Part shown: positions 16,600 to 25,544 of the stretch, piece by piece
Numbering within the stretch: position 1 is the stretch's first letter
How the letters are laid out: every line of letters starts with the position of its first letter
NCBI RefSeq assembly: GCF_947498635.1
Contig: NZ_CANMKV010000007.1
Span: 62,001 to 126,000 of the forward strand
DNA from: an uncultured Microbulbifer sp.
Lineage (GTDB): Bacteria; Pseudomonadota; Gammaproteobacteria; Pseudomonadales; Cellvibrionaceae
Reading direction: 5' to 3'
DNA length: 64,000 bases
Made by a program: the position numbers and the translations under genes
The notes under the pieces: model-generated
What the model was told of the DNA's origin: nothing
Database searches by the model: none
Seen by the model: only the letters and a program-made list of their open reading frames with translations

Positions 16600-18261
16600 T
16601 TAAACGCTGTAGCGGCTGCGCAGGGCGGCGATGGCATTACGCGCCAGGGTGGCGTAACCCGGTGCCGGTGCCGGTACCAGGGCGGGACCGGTGCTCTCGC
16701 TCCAGGCGCGCTGTACATGGTTTTCGCCAGCCTTTTGCTTGTAAATCCGCGCTAGATTGGCGTTGTAATTCTTACTGGTGACGGTGTCTACATGGTACCA
16801 GTGGGCCTTGGTGCGAGAGTGGGAGACGTCCATCAGTAGGTAGCCACGCTGGGTGACATTAACCCACTTCAGGTGTGGAATCAGCCCGTCCATGGCGATA
16901 GCGGCCACATCGGTCAGGTGGGATTTATCCAGGAAACTGGAGGTGACGCCGGGGGTTACAAATTCACCGCCCAAGGCACCGCGACCGGTGAGGCGTCCGT
17001 ATTCGAGAATACTGAACGGGTTGCTGGCCAGGTCCCAGGCCCAGGAGCTGTGGATATCCCCGGTGAGCACGACAAAATTATCGATATTGTTGTTGCTGAT
17101 GTGCTCGAACAGGCGCTCGCGGGAGGCGGTGTAGCCATCCCATTGATCCATATTTACAGACAGATCTTTGGCCAGGGTCAGCTGGGCCATCATCACCTGC
17201 TGGCCCAGTACCCGCCAGCGCACACCATCAGATTGGGATCGGCTGAGCCCGCTGTGTAGCCACTGCTCTTGCTGTGCGCCGAGAATACTGCGCTCGGGGT
17301 TATCGGCGGTCTTCTGGTCAAACCAATTGGCCTGCTCGTCGCGGGCGGCGATGCGGGTATCCAGCATCATCAGGTCCATCAGATTGCCGAAACGAAAGCT
17401 GCGGTAGATAGCCCTGTCGCCGAAGAGATCAAGAAGGCCGTTATCGCGGATTGGCATCCACTCGAAGTAGGCCCGATTGGCTACGGTGCGACGCACACTC
17501 CAGTCGCCTTCGCCCTCCTGTGGATCGTGGTTTTCCGCGCCCCCGGCCCAGGCATTGTTGGTGGTTTCATGGTCGTCCCACACACAGATAAACGGATGCT
17601 GGCGGTGGACCTCCTGCAGGTCCGGGTCGGTACGGTATTGGGCGTAGCGCAGGCGGTAGTCCTGGATATCCACCATTTCCTTGGCGGGAATAGGCTCGCG
17701 CCCCAGACCGGTTCCGGTGCCGAAACCACCGGGACCGTACTCGTAGATGTAATCCCCCAGGTGCAGCACGACATCCAGGTCGGCGCGCAGGGCGATCTCC
17801 CGGTACACATTGAAGTAGCCCATGGGATAGTTGGAGCAGCTGGTGACCGCAAAGCGCAGGCGGTCCACATGGCCGGTGGGTAGTGTGCGGGTGCGGCCGA
17901 TGGGGGAATCTATGCCGTTGGAATAAAAGCGGTAGTAGTAGGTGGTGCCCGCTTGCAGGCTGGCGGCGTCCACCTTGATGGTGTAGTCCACCTCGGGGCC
18001 GGTGACACCGCTGCCGCTGTTTACCACCATGCCCATTTCCGGGTCCAGGGCGATCTGCCAGGTGTAGGGCACTATGGACTGAAAGCTGGGGTCGTCGGAG
18101 GGGGTGATACGGGTCCACAGAATTACCCGATCGCTCAATGGATCGCCGCTGGCAACGCCGTGTTGGAAAGGCTGTAAGCCGGCGCCATAGGCTTTTAGCA
18201 GTGGCAGGGATGCCAGGCCGGCACCGGAAAATTGTAGGAATCGCCTCCGGGACAGGGACAT
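16600..18261 (-). CDS. phoD: PhoD-family alkaline phosphatase/phosphodiesterase, Tat-exported
   Basis: 553 residues. The N-terminus SRRRFLQFSGAGLASLPLL is a twin-arginine signal, so the enzyme is exported folded. A PhoD N-terminal fibronectin-like domain follows, then the metallophosphatase core with LHLGDYIYEYG, WDDHETTNNAW and LTGDIHSSWAWDL, the metal-binding motifs of PhoD. It releases phosphate from phosphomono- and diesters outside the inner membrane. The ATG has AAGGAGAA 5 bases upstream. I could not find a clear Pho box in the 300 bases upstream, so phosphate regulation is not shown by the sequence. Confidence 0.9.
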   Translation of the reverse strand: MSLSRRRFLQFSGAGLASLPLLKAYGAGLQPFQHGVASGDPLSDRVILWTRITPSDDPSFQSIVPYTWQIALDPEMGMVVNSGSGVTGPEVDYTIKVDAASLQAGTTYYYRFYSNGIDSPIGRTRTLPTGHVDRLRFAVTSCSNYPMGYFNVYREIALRADLDVVLHLGDYIYEYGPGGFGTGTGLGREPIPAKEMVDIQDYRLRYAQYRTDPDLQEVHRQHPFICVWDDHETTNNAWAGGAENHDPQEGEGDWSVRRTVANRAYFEWMPIRDNGLLDLFGDRAIYRSFRFGNLMDLMMLDTRIAARDEQANWFDQKTADNPERSILGAQQEQWLHSGLSRSQSDGVRWRVLGQQVMMAQLTLAKDLSVNMDQWDGYTASRERLFEHISNNNIDNFVVLTGDIHSSWAWDLASNPFSILEYGRLTGRGALGGEFVTPGVTSSFLDKSHLTDVAAIAMDGLIPHLKWVNVTQRGYLLMDVSHSRTKAHWYHVDTVTSKNYNANLARIYKQKAGENHVQRAWSESTGPALVPAPAPGYATLARNAIAALRSRYSV

Positions 18262-18568
18262 GGGGTTCTCCTTATCGGTATGTTGTAGAGGACCCGCAGT
18301 CTGGATTCAGAAAGTGAAGGCTTTGTTAATTGCCGCAGAAATTTTCGCTCTCGGTGCGGTTTAGTCAGCAAATTCGTCCGTTAGGGGTAAAGTTGAGAAA
18401 TGAGTCTACTTACGCCTTTCTTAAAAGTATGTTTTGAGGTTTTAGTTGTGAATAGGCGCAACTTGAGTTCGGCCCGGAGCGGGGATCTGAACCCCCGTCG
18501 TTCCGCATCCGCGCACTCTCGGGTATCCTGTGGCGCAAATTGAAAAGTTGAACCTAGGGAGTTGACCC
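18262..18568. other. Divergent intergenic region phoD / M1 aminopeptidase
   Basis: 307 bases with no gene. A short minus-strand dyad, CGGGGG-TTCAGAT-CCCCG (18480-18497), looks like a tRNA T-arm, but the rest of a cloverleaf is missing and the loop lacks the conserved A58. Promoters for both genes must lie here but are not obvious. Confidence 0.4.
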
Positions 18569-20512
18569 ATGTTGCCCCGTTTACTGTGCACCAGCCTGAT
18601 TGTCGGCGGCCTCGCCGTAGTCGCCGGTTGTTCCAAGACAGAACCGTCCAAATCTGAAGCCGATAGTGCAAGCACTCCGGTAAAAGCGGCCGCGGTGATG
18701 GAAAAGAAAACCACCGCTGACAAGGCACCGCAGTCCGGTGTGGACTACCACTCTTTTGCCAACAGTAATGATTACCAGGTCCAGCACCTGGATCTGGACC
18801 TGACCGTGGACTTTTCACGCAAGGTCCTCGAGGGCGAAGCGAAGCTGGACTTCAAGCGCCTCAACGATAAGAACCTGCCAATGGTGCTGGATACCCGCGA
18901 GTTGGAAGTGGTTTCCGTTTCCGCTAATGGCGCGCCGGTGAAGTTCTCCATGGGCGAGAAAGACGGCCACCTGGGTACACCGCTGAACGTTGAGCTGCCA
19001 GAAGATGCCGAGAGCATCACTATCCGCTATCGCACAGCCCCGGGCGCCTCCGGTGTGCAGTGGCTGGAGCCACAACAGACTGCCGGCAAGAAGCACCCGT
19101 TCCTGTTTACCCAGGCCCAGGCGATCCATGCGCGCAGCTTTATCCCGCTGCAGGATTCCCCCAAAGTTCGTATCACCTATAACGCCACCGTTCACACACC
19201 GAAAGAACTGCGCGCGGTGATGAGTGCGAATAACGACCCGCAGGCGACCAAAGATGGCGTCTACGAGTTCGAGATGCCCCAGCGTATCCCCTCCTACCTG
19301 ATCGCCCTGGCGGTGGGTGACCTGCAGTTCAAGCCTATGGGGGAGCGCACCGGTGTCTACGCCGAGCCCTCCATGCTGGAATCTGCAGCGGCGGAGTTTG
19401 CCGATACCGAATCCATGCTGGAAGTAACCGAAAAGGCCTACGGCCCCTACCACTGGGATCGTTACGACCTGCTCATCCTGCCACCGAGCTTCCCCTTCGG
19501 CGGTATGGAAAACCCGCGCCTGAGCTTTATCACCCCGACCGTGATCGCCGGCGACAAGAGCCTGGTGGCTTTGATTGCCCACGAACTGGCGCACTCTTGG
19601 TCCGGCAACCTGGTGACCAATGCCAGCTGGCGCGACCTGTGGTTGAACGAAGGCTTCACCACTTACCTGACCAACCGCATCATGCAGTTTGTTTACGGTG
19701 ATGAGCGCTACCAGATGGAAATGGCGCTGGGTTTCGACGACCTACAGGCGGATCTGGCCGATAAAGAGCCCCGCGACGAGATTATGGCTATCGACCTGCG
19801 CGGCCGTGATCCCGATGAAGTGTTCTCCAATATCCCCTACGAGAAAGGCTCTCTGTTCCTGTATGAGCTGGAACAGAAAGTGGGCCGCAAGGCGTTCGAC
19901 CGCTTCCTGATGGAGTACTTCAACCACTTCTCCTTCCAGAGCATCACCACTGAGGACTTCGTGAAGTACCTCGACGAGACGCTGCTGGTAGAGCACGGTG
20001 ACAAGCTGGATCGCGAGCGTATTCACCAGTGGATCTTCGAGCCGGGTATCCCCGAAGGCGCGCCGCACCCGCAATCCGATGCCTTCACTAAGCTTGACCC
20101 GGTGCGTCAGCAGTGGTTGGACGGTAAGCTGGCGGCCAAAGATATCGACACCAAAGGCTGGACTTTCCACCAGTGGAAGTACTTCCTCGATGGTATGCCG
20201 GAGAAACTGAGCGAAGCGCAGTTGAAAGAACTGGACCGCAGCTTTGGCCTGACCGAATCCCGTAATAACGAGGTGGCGTTTAGTTGGTTGATGATTGCGG
20301 TGCGCAATGATTACGAGCCTGCCTTCGAGCGCCTGGAGAATTTCCTCACCAGCATCGGTCGCAATAAGTTCCTACGCCCGCTCTATCGCAATATGGTTGA
20401 GACGGGTAAGAAAGATGTGGCCGCGCGTATTTTTGAGCGTGCCAAAGTGGGCTACCATCCGCTGACAGTTAAAGTAAACAGCCTGGTAATCTACGGTGAA
20501 AAAGAGAGCTGA
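18569..20512 (+). CDS. M1-family zinc aminopeptidase lipoprotein (leukotriene-A4-hydrolase-like)
   Basis: 647 residues. The N-terminus is a lipoprotein signal with lipobox VVAGC, so the enzyme is membrane-anchored outside the cytoplasm. The beta-sandwich domain is followed by the thermolysin-like core with the exopeptidase signature PFGGMENPRL, zinc motif HELAH (His338, His342) and Glu361 in WLNEGFTTYL. The C-terminal alpha-helical LTA4H-type domain covers about the last 140 residues. It cleaves N-terminal residues from peptides. GGGAG precedes the ATG at about 9 bases. A 13-bp hairpin follows the stop. Confidence 0.93.
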   Translation: MLPRLLCTSLIVGGLAVVAGCSKTEPSKSEADSASTPVKAAAVMEKKTTADKAPQSGVDYHSFANSNDYQVQHLDLDLTVDFSRKVLEGEAKLDFKRLNDKNLPMVLDTRELEVVSVSANGAPVKFSMGEKDGHLGTPLNVELPEDAESITIRYRTAPGASGVQWLEPQQTAGKKHPFLFTQAQAIHARSFIPLQDSPKVRITYNATVHTPKELRAVMSANNDPQATKDGVYEFEMPQRIPSYLIALAVGDLQFKPMGERTGVYAEPSMLESAAAEFADTESMLEVTEKAYGPYHWDRYDLLILPPSFPFGGMENPRLSFITPTVIAGDKSLVALIAHELAHSWSGNLVTNASWRDLWLNEGFTTYLTNRIMQFVYGDERYQMEMALGFDDLQADLADKEPRDEIMAIDLRGRDPDEVFSNIPYEKGSLFLYELEQKVGRKAFDRFLMEYFNHFSFQSITTEDFVKYLDETLLVEHGDKLDRERIHQWIFEPGIPEGAPHPQSDAFTKLDPVRQQWLDGKLAAKDIDTKGWTFHQWKYFLDGMPEKLSEAQLKELDRSFGLTESRNNEVAFSWLMIAVRNDYEPAFERLENFLTSIGRNKFLRPLYRNMVETGKKDVAARIFERAKVGYHPLTVKVNSLVIYGEKES

Positions 20513-20531
20513 ATCATTCCCTGCTCTTTCA

Positions 20532-20560
20532 GCAATTTCGGCACTCTGTGCCGAAATTGC
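20532..20560. terminator. Perfect 13-bp hairpin after the aminopeptidase gene
   Basis: GCAATTTCGGCAC-TCT-GTGCCGAAATTGC, a perfect inverted repeat 19 bases after the stop codon. It has no T tract. It is probably a terminator or 3' mRNA stabiliser. Confidence 0.65.
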
Positions 20561-20882
20561 GACTCGCCTTACAGGCGCGGGCGAACGCACTATTTGCCAC
20601 TTTAGCCCTTCACTTTATTCTTCTTCTAGTCCCCCTTTGCCACTCCTTGAGTGGGGAGGGACCCGTCTTGGTTAAATATCTGTAGAGCACCATGTAATAG
20701 GTGCAGGGCATGACAAAAAGTTCGTGTAATACGCTGTGTAGCAAAATTGAGCAAATCGGTACAAAAAGAGAGTTTTTACGTCAATTTTCTGGCATAAAAA
20801 TCATTAAGCCACTGTTCAAACCGGAACCCTTTGCGTAACCTGCGGTTCGAATAAAATTCCAATTAGGCAAAGGGAGGTACCT

Positions 20883-21008
20883 ATGTACAGGCGGATTTTA
20901 TTATTGGTTGTGCTTAGTTTTTGCGCCGTGAGCTGTGGATATGAGCCCAGCGCCTGTTCGGATAACAGCAAGCCGCGCTCTTTCCCCTTTCCCCATGCAA
21001 TCATCTGA
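20883..21008 (+). CDS. Predicted 41-residue lipoprotein
   Basis: A short frame: a basic start MYRRI, a hydrophobic core LLLVVLSFCAV, then the lipobox AVSC with Cys18, giving a mature peptide of only 24 residues that contains a second Cys and a Pro-rich tail. The ribosome site AGGGAGG, 5 bases before the ATG, is one of the strongest in the window, which argues it is translated. The 320 bases before it hold the aminopeptidase hairpin and AT-rich DNA with likely promoter sequence. It converges on serB, 20 bases away. Small entericidin-like lipoproteins have this format but I do not recognise a family. Confidence 0.6.
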   Translation: MYRRILLLVVLSFCAVSCGYEPSACSDNSKPRSFPFPHAII

Positions 21009-21028
21009 CGTCTTTTCCTGGTGCGCTG

Positions 21029-22144
21029 TTACGGTTGCCCCAACTTGGCAATTTGCTGGTCATTGAGACCAAACAGGTAAAGCGCGGCGTCGAGCCCGAA
21101 CCGGGTGATGGATTGTGGCGCCTCCAGGCGTACTTTGGGTTTCGGGTGAATGGCGATACCCAGGGCACCCAGGTTCAGCATGGGGATATCGTTGGCCCCA
21201 TCCCCGACAGCGACCACTTGTTGCAGTGATAGCCCCATCTCTTTTGCCGTTTCTGCCAACAACAGCCGCTTACGCATTCCGTCGACGATGGGTTCTATGA
21301 CCTCACCGGTGAGTGTGCCCTCGGCAAACTCCAGTTGATTGGCGTGAATCCAGTCTACGGCTAGGCGTTCTCGCTGCAGGAAATTGGCAAAGTACGTAAA
21401 ACCACCGGATAGGATCACCGTTTTACAGTCTAGCTCGCGCAGGCAGTGCAGCAGTTCTTGTGCCCCTTCCTTCAACGGCAGCTGTTGAGCGATTTCTGCC
21501 AGGCGCTGTTCGGAAAAACCTTTGAGTAGGGCCATACGTTTTTTGAAGCTGTCGCGGAAGTCCAGCTCGCCGCGCATGGCGGCCTCGGTGATGGCGACCA
21601 CTTGCTCGCCAATTCCGGTGATCTTGGCGAGTTCGTCGATGACCTCGGCATCGATCAAAGTGGAGTCCATATCGAAGCCCGCAAGCGCCGGTACCCGCTG
21701 GCTGGGGCCCTCCTGTAAAACCAAATCGACTCCTATTTCCTCGGCCAGTTGCAAACAGGCAAAGCGCGCCGGGGAAAACTCCAATTCCGCGCTGAACTGG
21801 AAGCGGATTACCGTGCATTCACGTCGATAGGAAAGTGTATCGATAGTATCGATACACCAATTTTGCTCGGCGCAAAAATGTATTAAGCGCTGTAGCTGAT
21901 CCAGGCTGGCGGCAGGGCTCAGAAGAGTCAGGCACCAGGGGGACTGCACCATTAAAGGCTTTGAGCTTGGTAAGTTCAGGTCACAATGAAAGGTGTCTGA
22001 GAATGGAGTGGCGCCGCTGTATTCAAGACCCAGTCGCGCATGGTCGTTGTGGAAAGTGAGGTAACGCACAGGGCAGTTCAGCGCTGACTGGGTAATTTTT
22101 GCCAGGGGCAGGTGAAATTCGTGTGCTTTCGTTTTGTCGCCCAT
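21029..22144 (-). CDS. serB: Phosphoserine phosphatase
   Basis: Last step of serine synthesis: dephosphorylates O-phosphoserine. 371 residues. An N-terminal ACT-like region of about 140 residues is followed by the HAD core with the nucleophile motif GFDMDSTLIDAEVIDEL (Asp158, Asp160), the Ser motif TVILSGGFTYF and the metal motif VGDGANDIPML. The ATG at 22144 has GGAG at 8 bases; a TTG 15 bases upstream is also in frame but lies within that ribosome site. It is divergent from the ytjB-like gene, the same arrangement as in enterobacteria. Confidence 0.95.
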   Translation of the reverse strand: MGDKTKAHEFHLPLAKITQSALNCPVRYLTFHNDHARLGLEYSGATPFSDTFHCDLNLPSSKPLMVQSPWCLTLLSPAASLDQLQRLIHFCAEQNWCIDTIDTLSYRRECTVIRFQFSAELEFSPARFACLQLAEEIGVDLVLQEGPSQRVPALAGFDMDSTLIDAEVIDELAKITGIGEQVVAITEAAMRGELDFRDSFKKRMALLKGFSEQRLAEIAQQLPLKEGAQELLHCLRELDCKTVILSGGFTYFANFLQRERLAVDWIHANQLEFAEGTLTGEVIEPIVDGMRKRLLLAETAKEMGLSLQQVVAVGDGANDIPMLNLGALGIAIHPKPKVRLEAPQSITRFGLDAALYLFGLNDQQIAKLGQP

Positions 22145-22493
22145 GGCGCAACTCCGCAATAGTATTCAATAAGCGACGCATTATAGCGCTAGCGGAAATC
22201 TTCGTTAAAATCGCCGCCGAAAGGCAAGATCTCTTTATTTGCTGAAGATTGAACATTGCTATGGAACTATTTTGTTGTCAGATCCACAAACGGCACAGGA
22301 AATTACAGGGTGCATTAATAGACCTGTGTAAGGATTAATATAGCGCCGCGGCCGCGGGCCATCGCGAGCCCAAAACACACCTGCAGGTCTACGCACCTGC
22401 GCCAGTGTTTTTTGGGGCGGCGACTTAACAGGTCGGGATGGCTTGTTGAGTCGCAAGGTAATAATAAACAAGGCAAGGTATTTCAGCCGTTTT

Positions 22494-23576
22494 ATGTCTG
22501 TATCGATAATTTCTCTACTGCGCAGATTGCCGCAGCAGCTTGCGCTTCTATCCAAGCGCGCCCGCCAGCGCCTGCTGGCTGTCACAATTTGGTTGACCCT
22601 GGCCATATTCTGTACTGCCGCCCTGGCGCACTACTATGGGCAGCGGCATGCCGACGCTGTGGATAAAGACCGAGCCTCAGCGCAGGCGGCGGCCAGTTTT
22701 CTCGCCGGGCAGAGCCTTGAGCGTATTGTCGCCGCCGATCGTATCAGTATGCAGCTGCTGGCCCGACAGCTACTGGAGCTACCCGCTGTCAGTGGTATCG
22801 CCATTGAAGATGTTGAATCGAATAGTTTGGCGGAAGTTGGCGACCTGCAAAATGGCGAAACGATTAGCGTGCCGGTAGTGCTACACGACAGTATCGCCGG
22901 CAATGTCACCGTGACTCTGGTACCCGGAGCGGATGTAACCTTTCCCTGGGCCAGCCTGCTGTTGATCCTGGTGTTCGCCCTACCGTTTAGCGCGGTAGCG
23001 GCACTGCTGGCGGGTGGGCTTTCCTCTTCCCGAAGCCTGCCAGCCGAAGAGTCGCGGCCCTCGCAGGATCTGCCGGTGGAAAAAGGTGAAAGCATAGGTC
23101 TTTATCTGCGCCCCCTGAATTGGGCCCAGCTGACCAATCAACTGAGCCGCAGTGCGCTCGAAGGAATACAGCGGGAATTGGATGGGCGTATGCAGTTACT
23201 GCGGCGCATTTACGGAGCTCATCCGCTGAGTTGTGCCGGGCCGCAGATCGGCCTGGGATTCTCCGGTACCGATGCGGCGTTTCGCGCAGTTTGCTGTGGT
23301 CTGCTGTTGCGGGAGATGCAAAGTGTGAGTCGCGCCACCGGTCTGAAGCTGGCCCTGGCGGTGGCACCCTGTGAGCCGAGTGCCCCAGATTTTTCCGCCG
23401 AGCAATTGTTGAACCAATCACGCGGGTTGTTCTTGCACCCGGAACTGCTGGAAGACACCTCCCTGGCTGGGCGGATTGAGCACCATGGCGCCGGTTGGGC
23501 TCTGGAGGTCACGGGTCTGACCCCCTCCTATCAAAAGTTGCTCGACAACCAGTTGCAGCAGCTGCTGGGCGCCTGA
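22494..23576 (+). CDS. YtjB/Smp-like (AhpA family) membrane protein
   Basis: 360 residues. It has a transmembrane helix near residues 30-48, a periplasmic-type region, a second helix (WASLLLILVFALPFSAVAALL) and a cytoplasmic C-terminal part. Position divergent from serB and overall layout match E. coli YtjB (Smp) and P. aeruginosa PA4961, proteins of unknown function. The start is uncertain: the ATG at 22494 gives the basic N-terminus MSVSIISLLRRLPQQ, but the AAGG site is about 15 bases away, and an upstream TTG at 22443 is in frame. It ends at a terminator. Confidence 0.7.
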   Translation: MSVSIISLLRRLPQQLALLSKRARQRLLAVTIWLTLAIFCTAALAHYYGQRHADAVDKDRASAQAAASFLAGQSLERIVAADRISMQLLARQLLELPAVSGIAIEDVESNSLAEVGDLQNGETISVPVVLHDSIAGNVTVTLVPGADVTFPWASLLLILVFALPFSAVAALLAGGLSSSRSLPAEESRPSQDLPVEKGESIGLYLRPLNWAQLTNQLSRSALEGIQRELDGRMQLLRRIYGAHPLSCAGPQIGLGFSGTDAAFRAVCCGLLLREMQSVSRATGLKLALAVAPCEPSAPDFSAEQLLNQSRGLFLHPELLEDTSLAGRIEHHGAGWALEVTGLTPSYQKLLDNQLQQLLGA

Positions 23577-23590
23577 TAGCCCACTTCTAC

Positions 23591-23634
23591 ACTGCGGAGA
23601 GTTAATGACTCATTAGCCCTCCGCAGTTATTTTT
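23591..23634 (+). terminator. Terminator after the ytjB-like gene
   Basis: Stem ACTGCGGA/TCCGCAGT (23591-23598 with 23620-23627), an internal loop of about 20 bases, and a following TATTTTTT tract. Confidence 0.7.
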
Positions 23635-23649
23635 TGATGCGTGCTTTAC

Positions 23650-23679
23650 GTTTACGTTAACGTAAACTCTTGTTAGGCT
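23650..23679 (+). promoter_or_regulatory. LiuR operator and liu promoter
   Basis: GTTTACGTTAACGTAAAC (23650-23667) is a perfect 18-bp palindrome 37 bases before the liuR start. It covers a TTTACG -35 and part of the spacer to TAGGCT (23674-23679, 17-base spacing). That is the position from which MerR-type regulators act, so it is the likely LiuR site controlling the whole liu cluster. No second copy is seen upstream of liuA. Confidence 0.65.
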
Positions 23680-23703
23680 TTGCTGTGTCTCGAGGAAGTA
23701 CTT

Positions 23704-24120
23704 ATGAAAGCCAAAGCCAGCATCGTAGAGCCCCATAGTTACAGTATTTCGGAGTTGGCGCGGGAGTTTGATATCACCACCCGTACCATCCGTTTCTATG
23801 AGGACAAGGGGCTGCTCAAACCGGAGCGGCGCGGCCAGACCCGCGTTTACAGCCCCGAGGAGCGGGTGCGCCTGAAACTGATCCTGCGCGGCAAGCGGCT
23901 CGGCTTCTCCCTGGATGAGAGCCGCGAAATTATCGATATGTACGATCCGGCGCACGGTAATGTGGAGCAATTAGAGCGTCTGCTGGAGCGCATCGCACAA
24001 AAGCGTGCGCAGTTGCAGCAGCAGCTGCGGGATATCGAGAGCCTGATGGGGGAATTAGAGGAAGTCGAGGTCCGCGCGCAAACCGCCCTGTTGAAAAGTC
24101 GCGAAGACGAAACCCCCTAA
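23704..24120 (+). CDS. liuR: MerR-family regulator of leucine degradation, LiuR
   Basis: 138 residues. The N-terminal winged helix is SISELAREFDITTRTIRFYEDKGLL, the MerR hallmark, followed by a coiled-coil dimerisation helix (about 80-130) and no Cys-rich metal site, as in LiuR/SoxR-like subgroups that sense organic effectors. It heads the liu operon and has a perfect palindrome at its own promoter, so autoregulation is likely. GAGGAAG precedes the ATG. The gap to liuA is 137 bases without a terminator. Confidence 0.9.
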   Translation: MKAKASIVEPHSYSISELAREFDITTRTIRFYEDKGLLKPERRGQTRVYSPEERVRLKLILRGKRLGFSLDESREIIDMYDPAHGNVEQLERLLERIAQKRAQLQQQLRDIESLMGELEEVEVRAQTALLKSREDETP

Positions 24121-24257
24121 ACAATAACGGTAAATATTTCGGCGAGCGCTGTGTGAGTGGCCGATGGCCCTTAAATACAATAAAGACCTTCTGCAGTAAT
24201 GCACAGGCACAGCGCAGCTAGTTGAATTAAATCCCTTTCATTTTAAGTGGAGTCACT

Positions 24258-25427
24258 ATGAATACCTCCTACCCAACCCTGAATTTCGGTCTCGGTGAAG
24301 ACATCGATATGCTCCGTGACATGGTGTACAAGTTCTGCCAAGCCGAACTGGCCCCGCGCGCGGCGCAGATCGATGAAGACAACCTGTTTCCGGCCGATAT
24401 GTGGAAAAAGTTCGGCGAGCTGGGCCTGCTGGGCATGACCGTGGAAGAGGAGTTCGGTGGCTCTAATATGGGTTACCTGGCCCACGCCGTGGTGATGGAA
24501 GAGATCTCCCGCGCCTCGGCCTCTGTGGGGCTCTCCTACGGTGCCCACTCCAACCTGTGTGTTAACCAGATTCACAAGAACGGTACCCGCGAGCAGAAGC
24601 TCAAATACCTGCCCAAGCTGTGTTCCGGTGAGCATGTAGGTGCGCTGGCCATGAGTGAACCCAATTCCGGTTCCGACGTAGTGAGCCTGCAGCTGCGTGC
24701 CGAAAAGCGCGGTGATCGCTTTATTTTGAACGGCAATAAAATGTGGATCACCAACGGTCCCGATGCCAATACCTATGTAATCTACGCGCGCACCGAGCCG
24801 GGCATCAGCTCCGGTGGTATCACTGCATTTATCGTCGAGCGCGGTTTCGCCGGATTCTCCCAGGCGCAAAAACTCGACAAGCTGGGTATGCGCGGTTCGA
24901 ACACCTGTGAACTGGTGTTCGAAGACTGCGAAGTGCCAGAAGAAAATATCCTCGGTGAATTGAACGGCGGCGTGCGCGTATTGATGAGTGGCCTCGACTA
25001 CGAGCGAACCATTCTCTCCGGTGGCCCGGTGGGCATTATGCAGGCGTGCCTGGATGTGGTTGTGCCCTATATCCACGAGCGCAAGCAATTCGGCAAGGCC
25101 ATTGGTGAATTTCAACTGATGCAGGGCAAGATTGCGGATATGTACGCCGACCTGAATGCCAGCCGCTCCTATCTCTACGCGGTGGCTCGGGCGTGTGACC
25201 GCGGTGAGGATTCGCGCAAGGACGCCGCCGCGGTAATCCTGTTTACTGCTGAGCGCGCAACGCAGATGGCCCTGCAGTCTATCCAGACCCTGGGCGGTAA
25301 TGGCTACATCAACGAGTACGCCACTGGCCGCCTGTTGCGCGATGCGAAGCTCTACGAAATCGGCGCGGGCACTTCAGAAGTGCGCCGTATGTTGATTGGT
25401 CGCGAGCTGTTTAAAGAGACCCGCTAA
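24258..25427 (+). CDS. liuA: Isovaleryl-CoA dehydrogenase
   Basis: An FAD enzyme oxidising isovaleryl-CoA to 3-methylcrotonyl-CoA in leucine breakdown. 389 residues with the acyl-CoA dehydrogenase signature ([13 protein letters not shown] and [17 protein letters not shown]) and the second signature [16 protein letters not shown]. The Glu in [14 protein letters not shown] sits at the helix-G position used as catalytic base specifically in isovaleryl-CoA dehydrogenases, separating it from short-chain relatives. First enzyme of the operon. Confidence 0.94.
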   Translation: MNTSYPTLNFGLGEDIDMLRDMVYKFCQAELAPRAAQIDEDNLFPADMWKKFGELGLLGMTVEEEFGGSNMGYLAHAVVMEEISRASASVGLSYGAHSNLCVNQIHKNGTREQKLKYLPKLCSGEHVGALAMSEPNSGSDVVSLQLRAEKRGDRFILNGNKMWITNGPDANTYVIYARTEPGISSGGITAFIVERGFAGFSQAQKLDKLGMRGSNTCELVFEDCEVPEENILGELNGGVRVLMSGLDYERTILSGGPVGIMQACLDVVVPYIHERKQFGKAIGEFQLMQGKIADMYADLNASRSYLYAVARACDRGEDSRKDAAAVILFTAERATQMALQSIQTLGGNGYINEYATGRLLRDAKLYEIGAGTSEVRRMLIGRELFKETR

Positions 25428-25544
25428 GGCTGGGCATTTCTCCTCGCCGCCGGCGCCTGCCGGTGGCAGCTGTCTCCAGTCGGGCCCTGCGGTATCAGCC
25501 GCGCCCTGTGGAGGTCTTTTCTCCGGGAAAGTGAATCAGATTTT

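Noticed and set aside
18480..18497. tRNA T-arm-like sequence on the minus strand
   Set aside because: Stem and seven-base loop look right, but the loop lacks the conserved A58, and no anticodon or D arm fits in the flanking bases.
16600..18568. Pho box before phoD
   Set aside because: No pair of CTGTCAT-like direct repeats at 11-base spacing could be found upstream, so phosphate control is not claimed.
24243..25115. Minus-strand frame of 290 codons within liuA
   Set aside because: Antisense shadow of a high-GC gene; the same applies to long frames opposite liuB, liuD and the acyl-CoA dehydrogenase.
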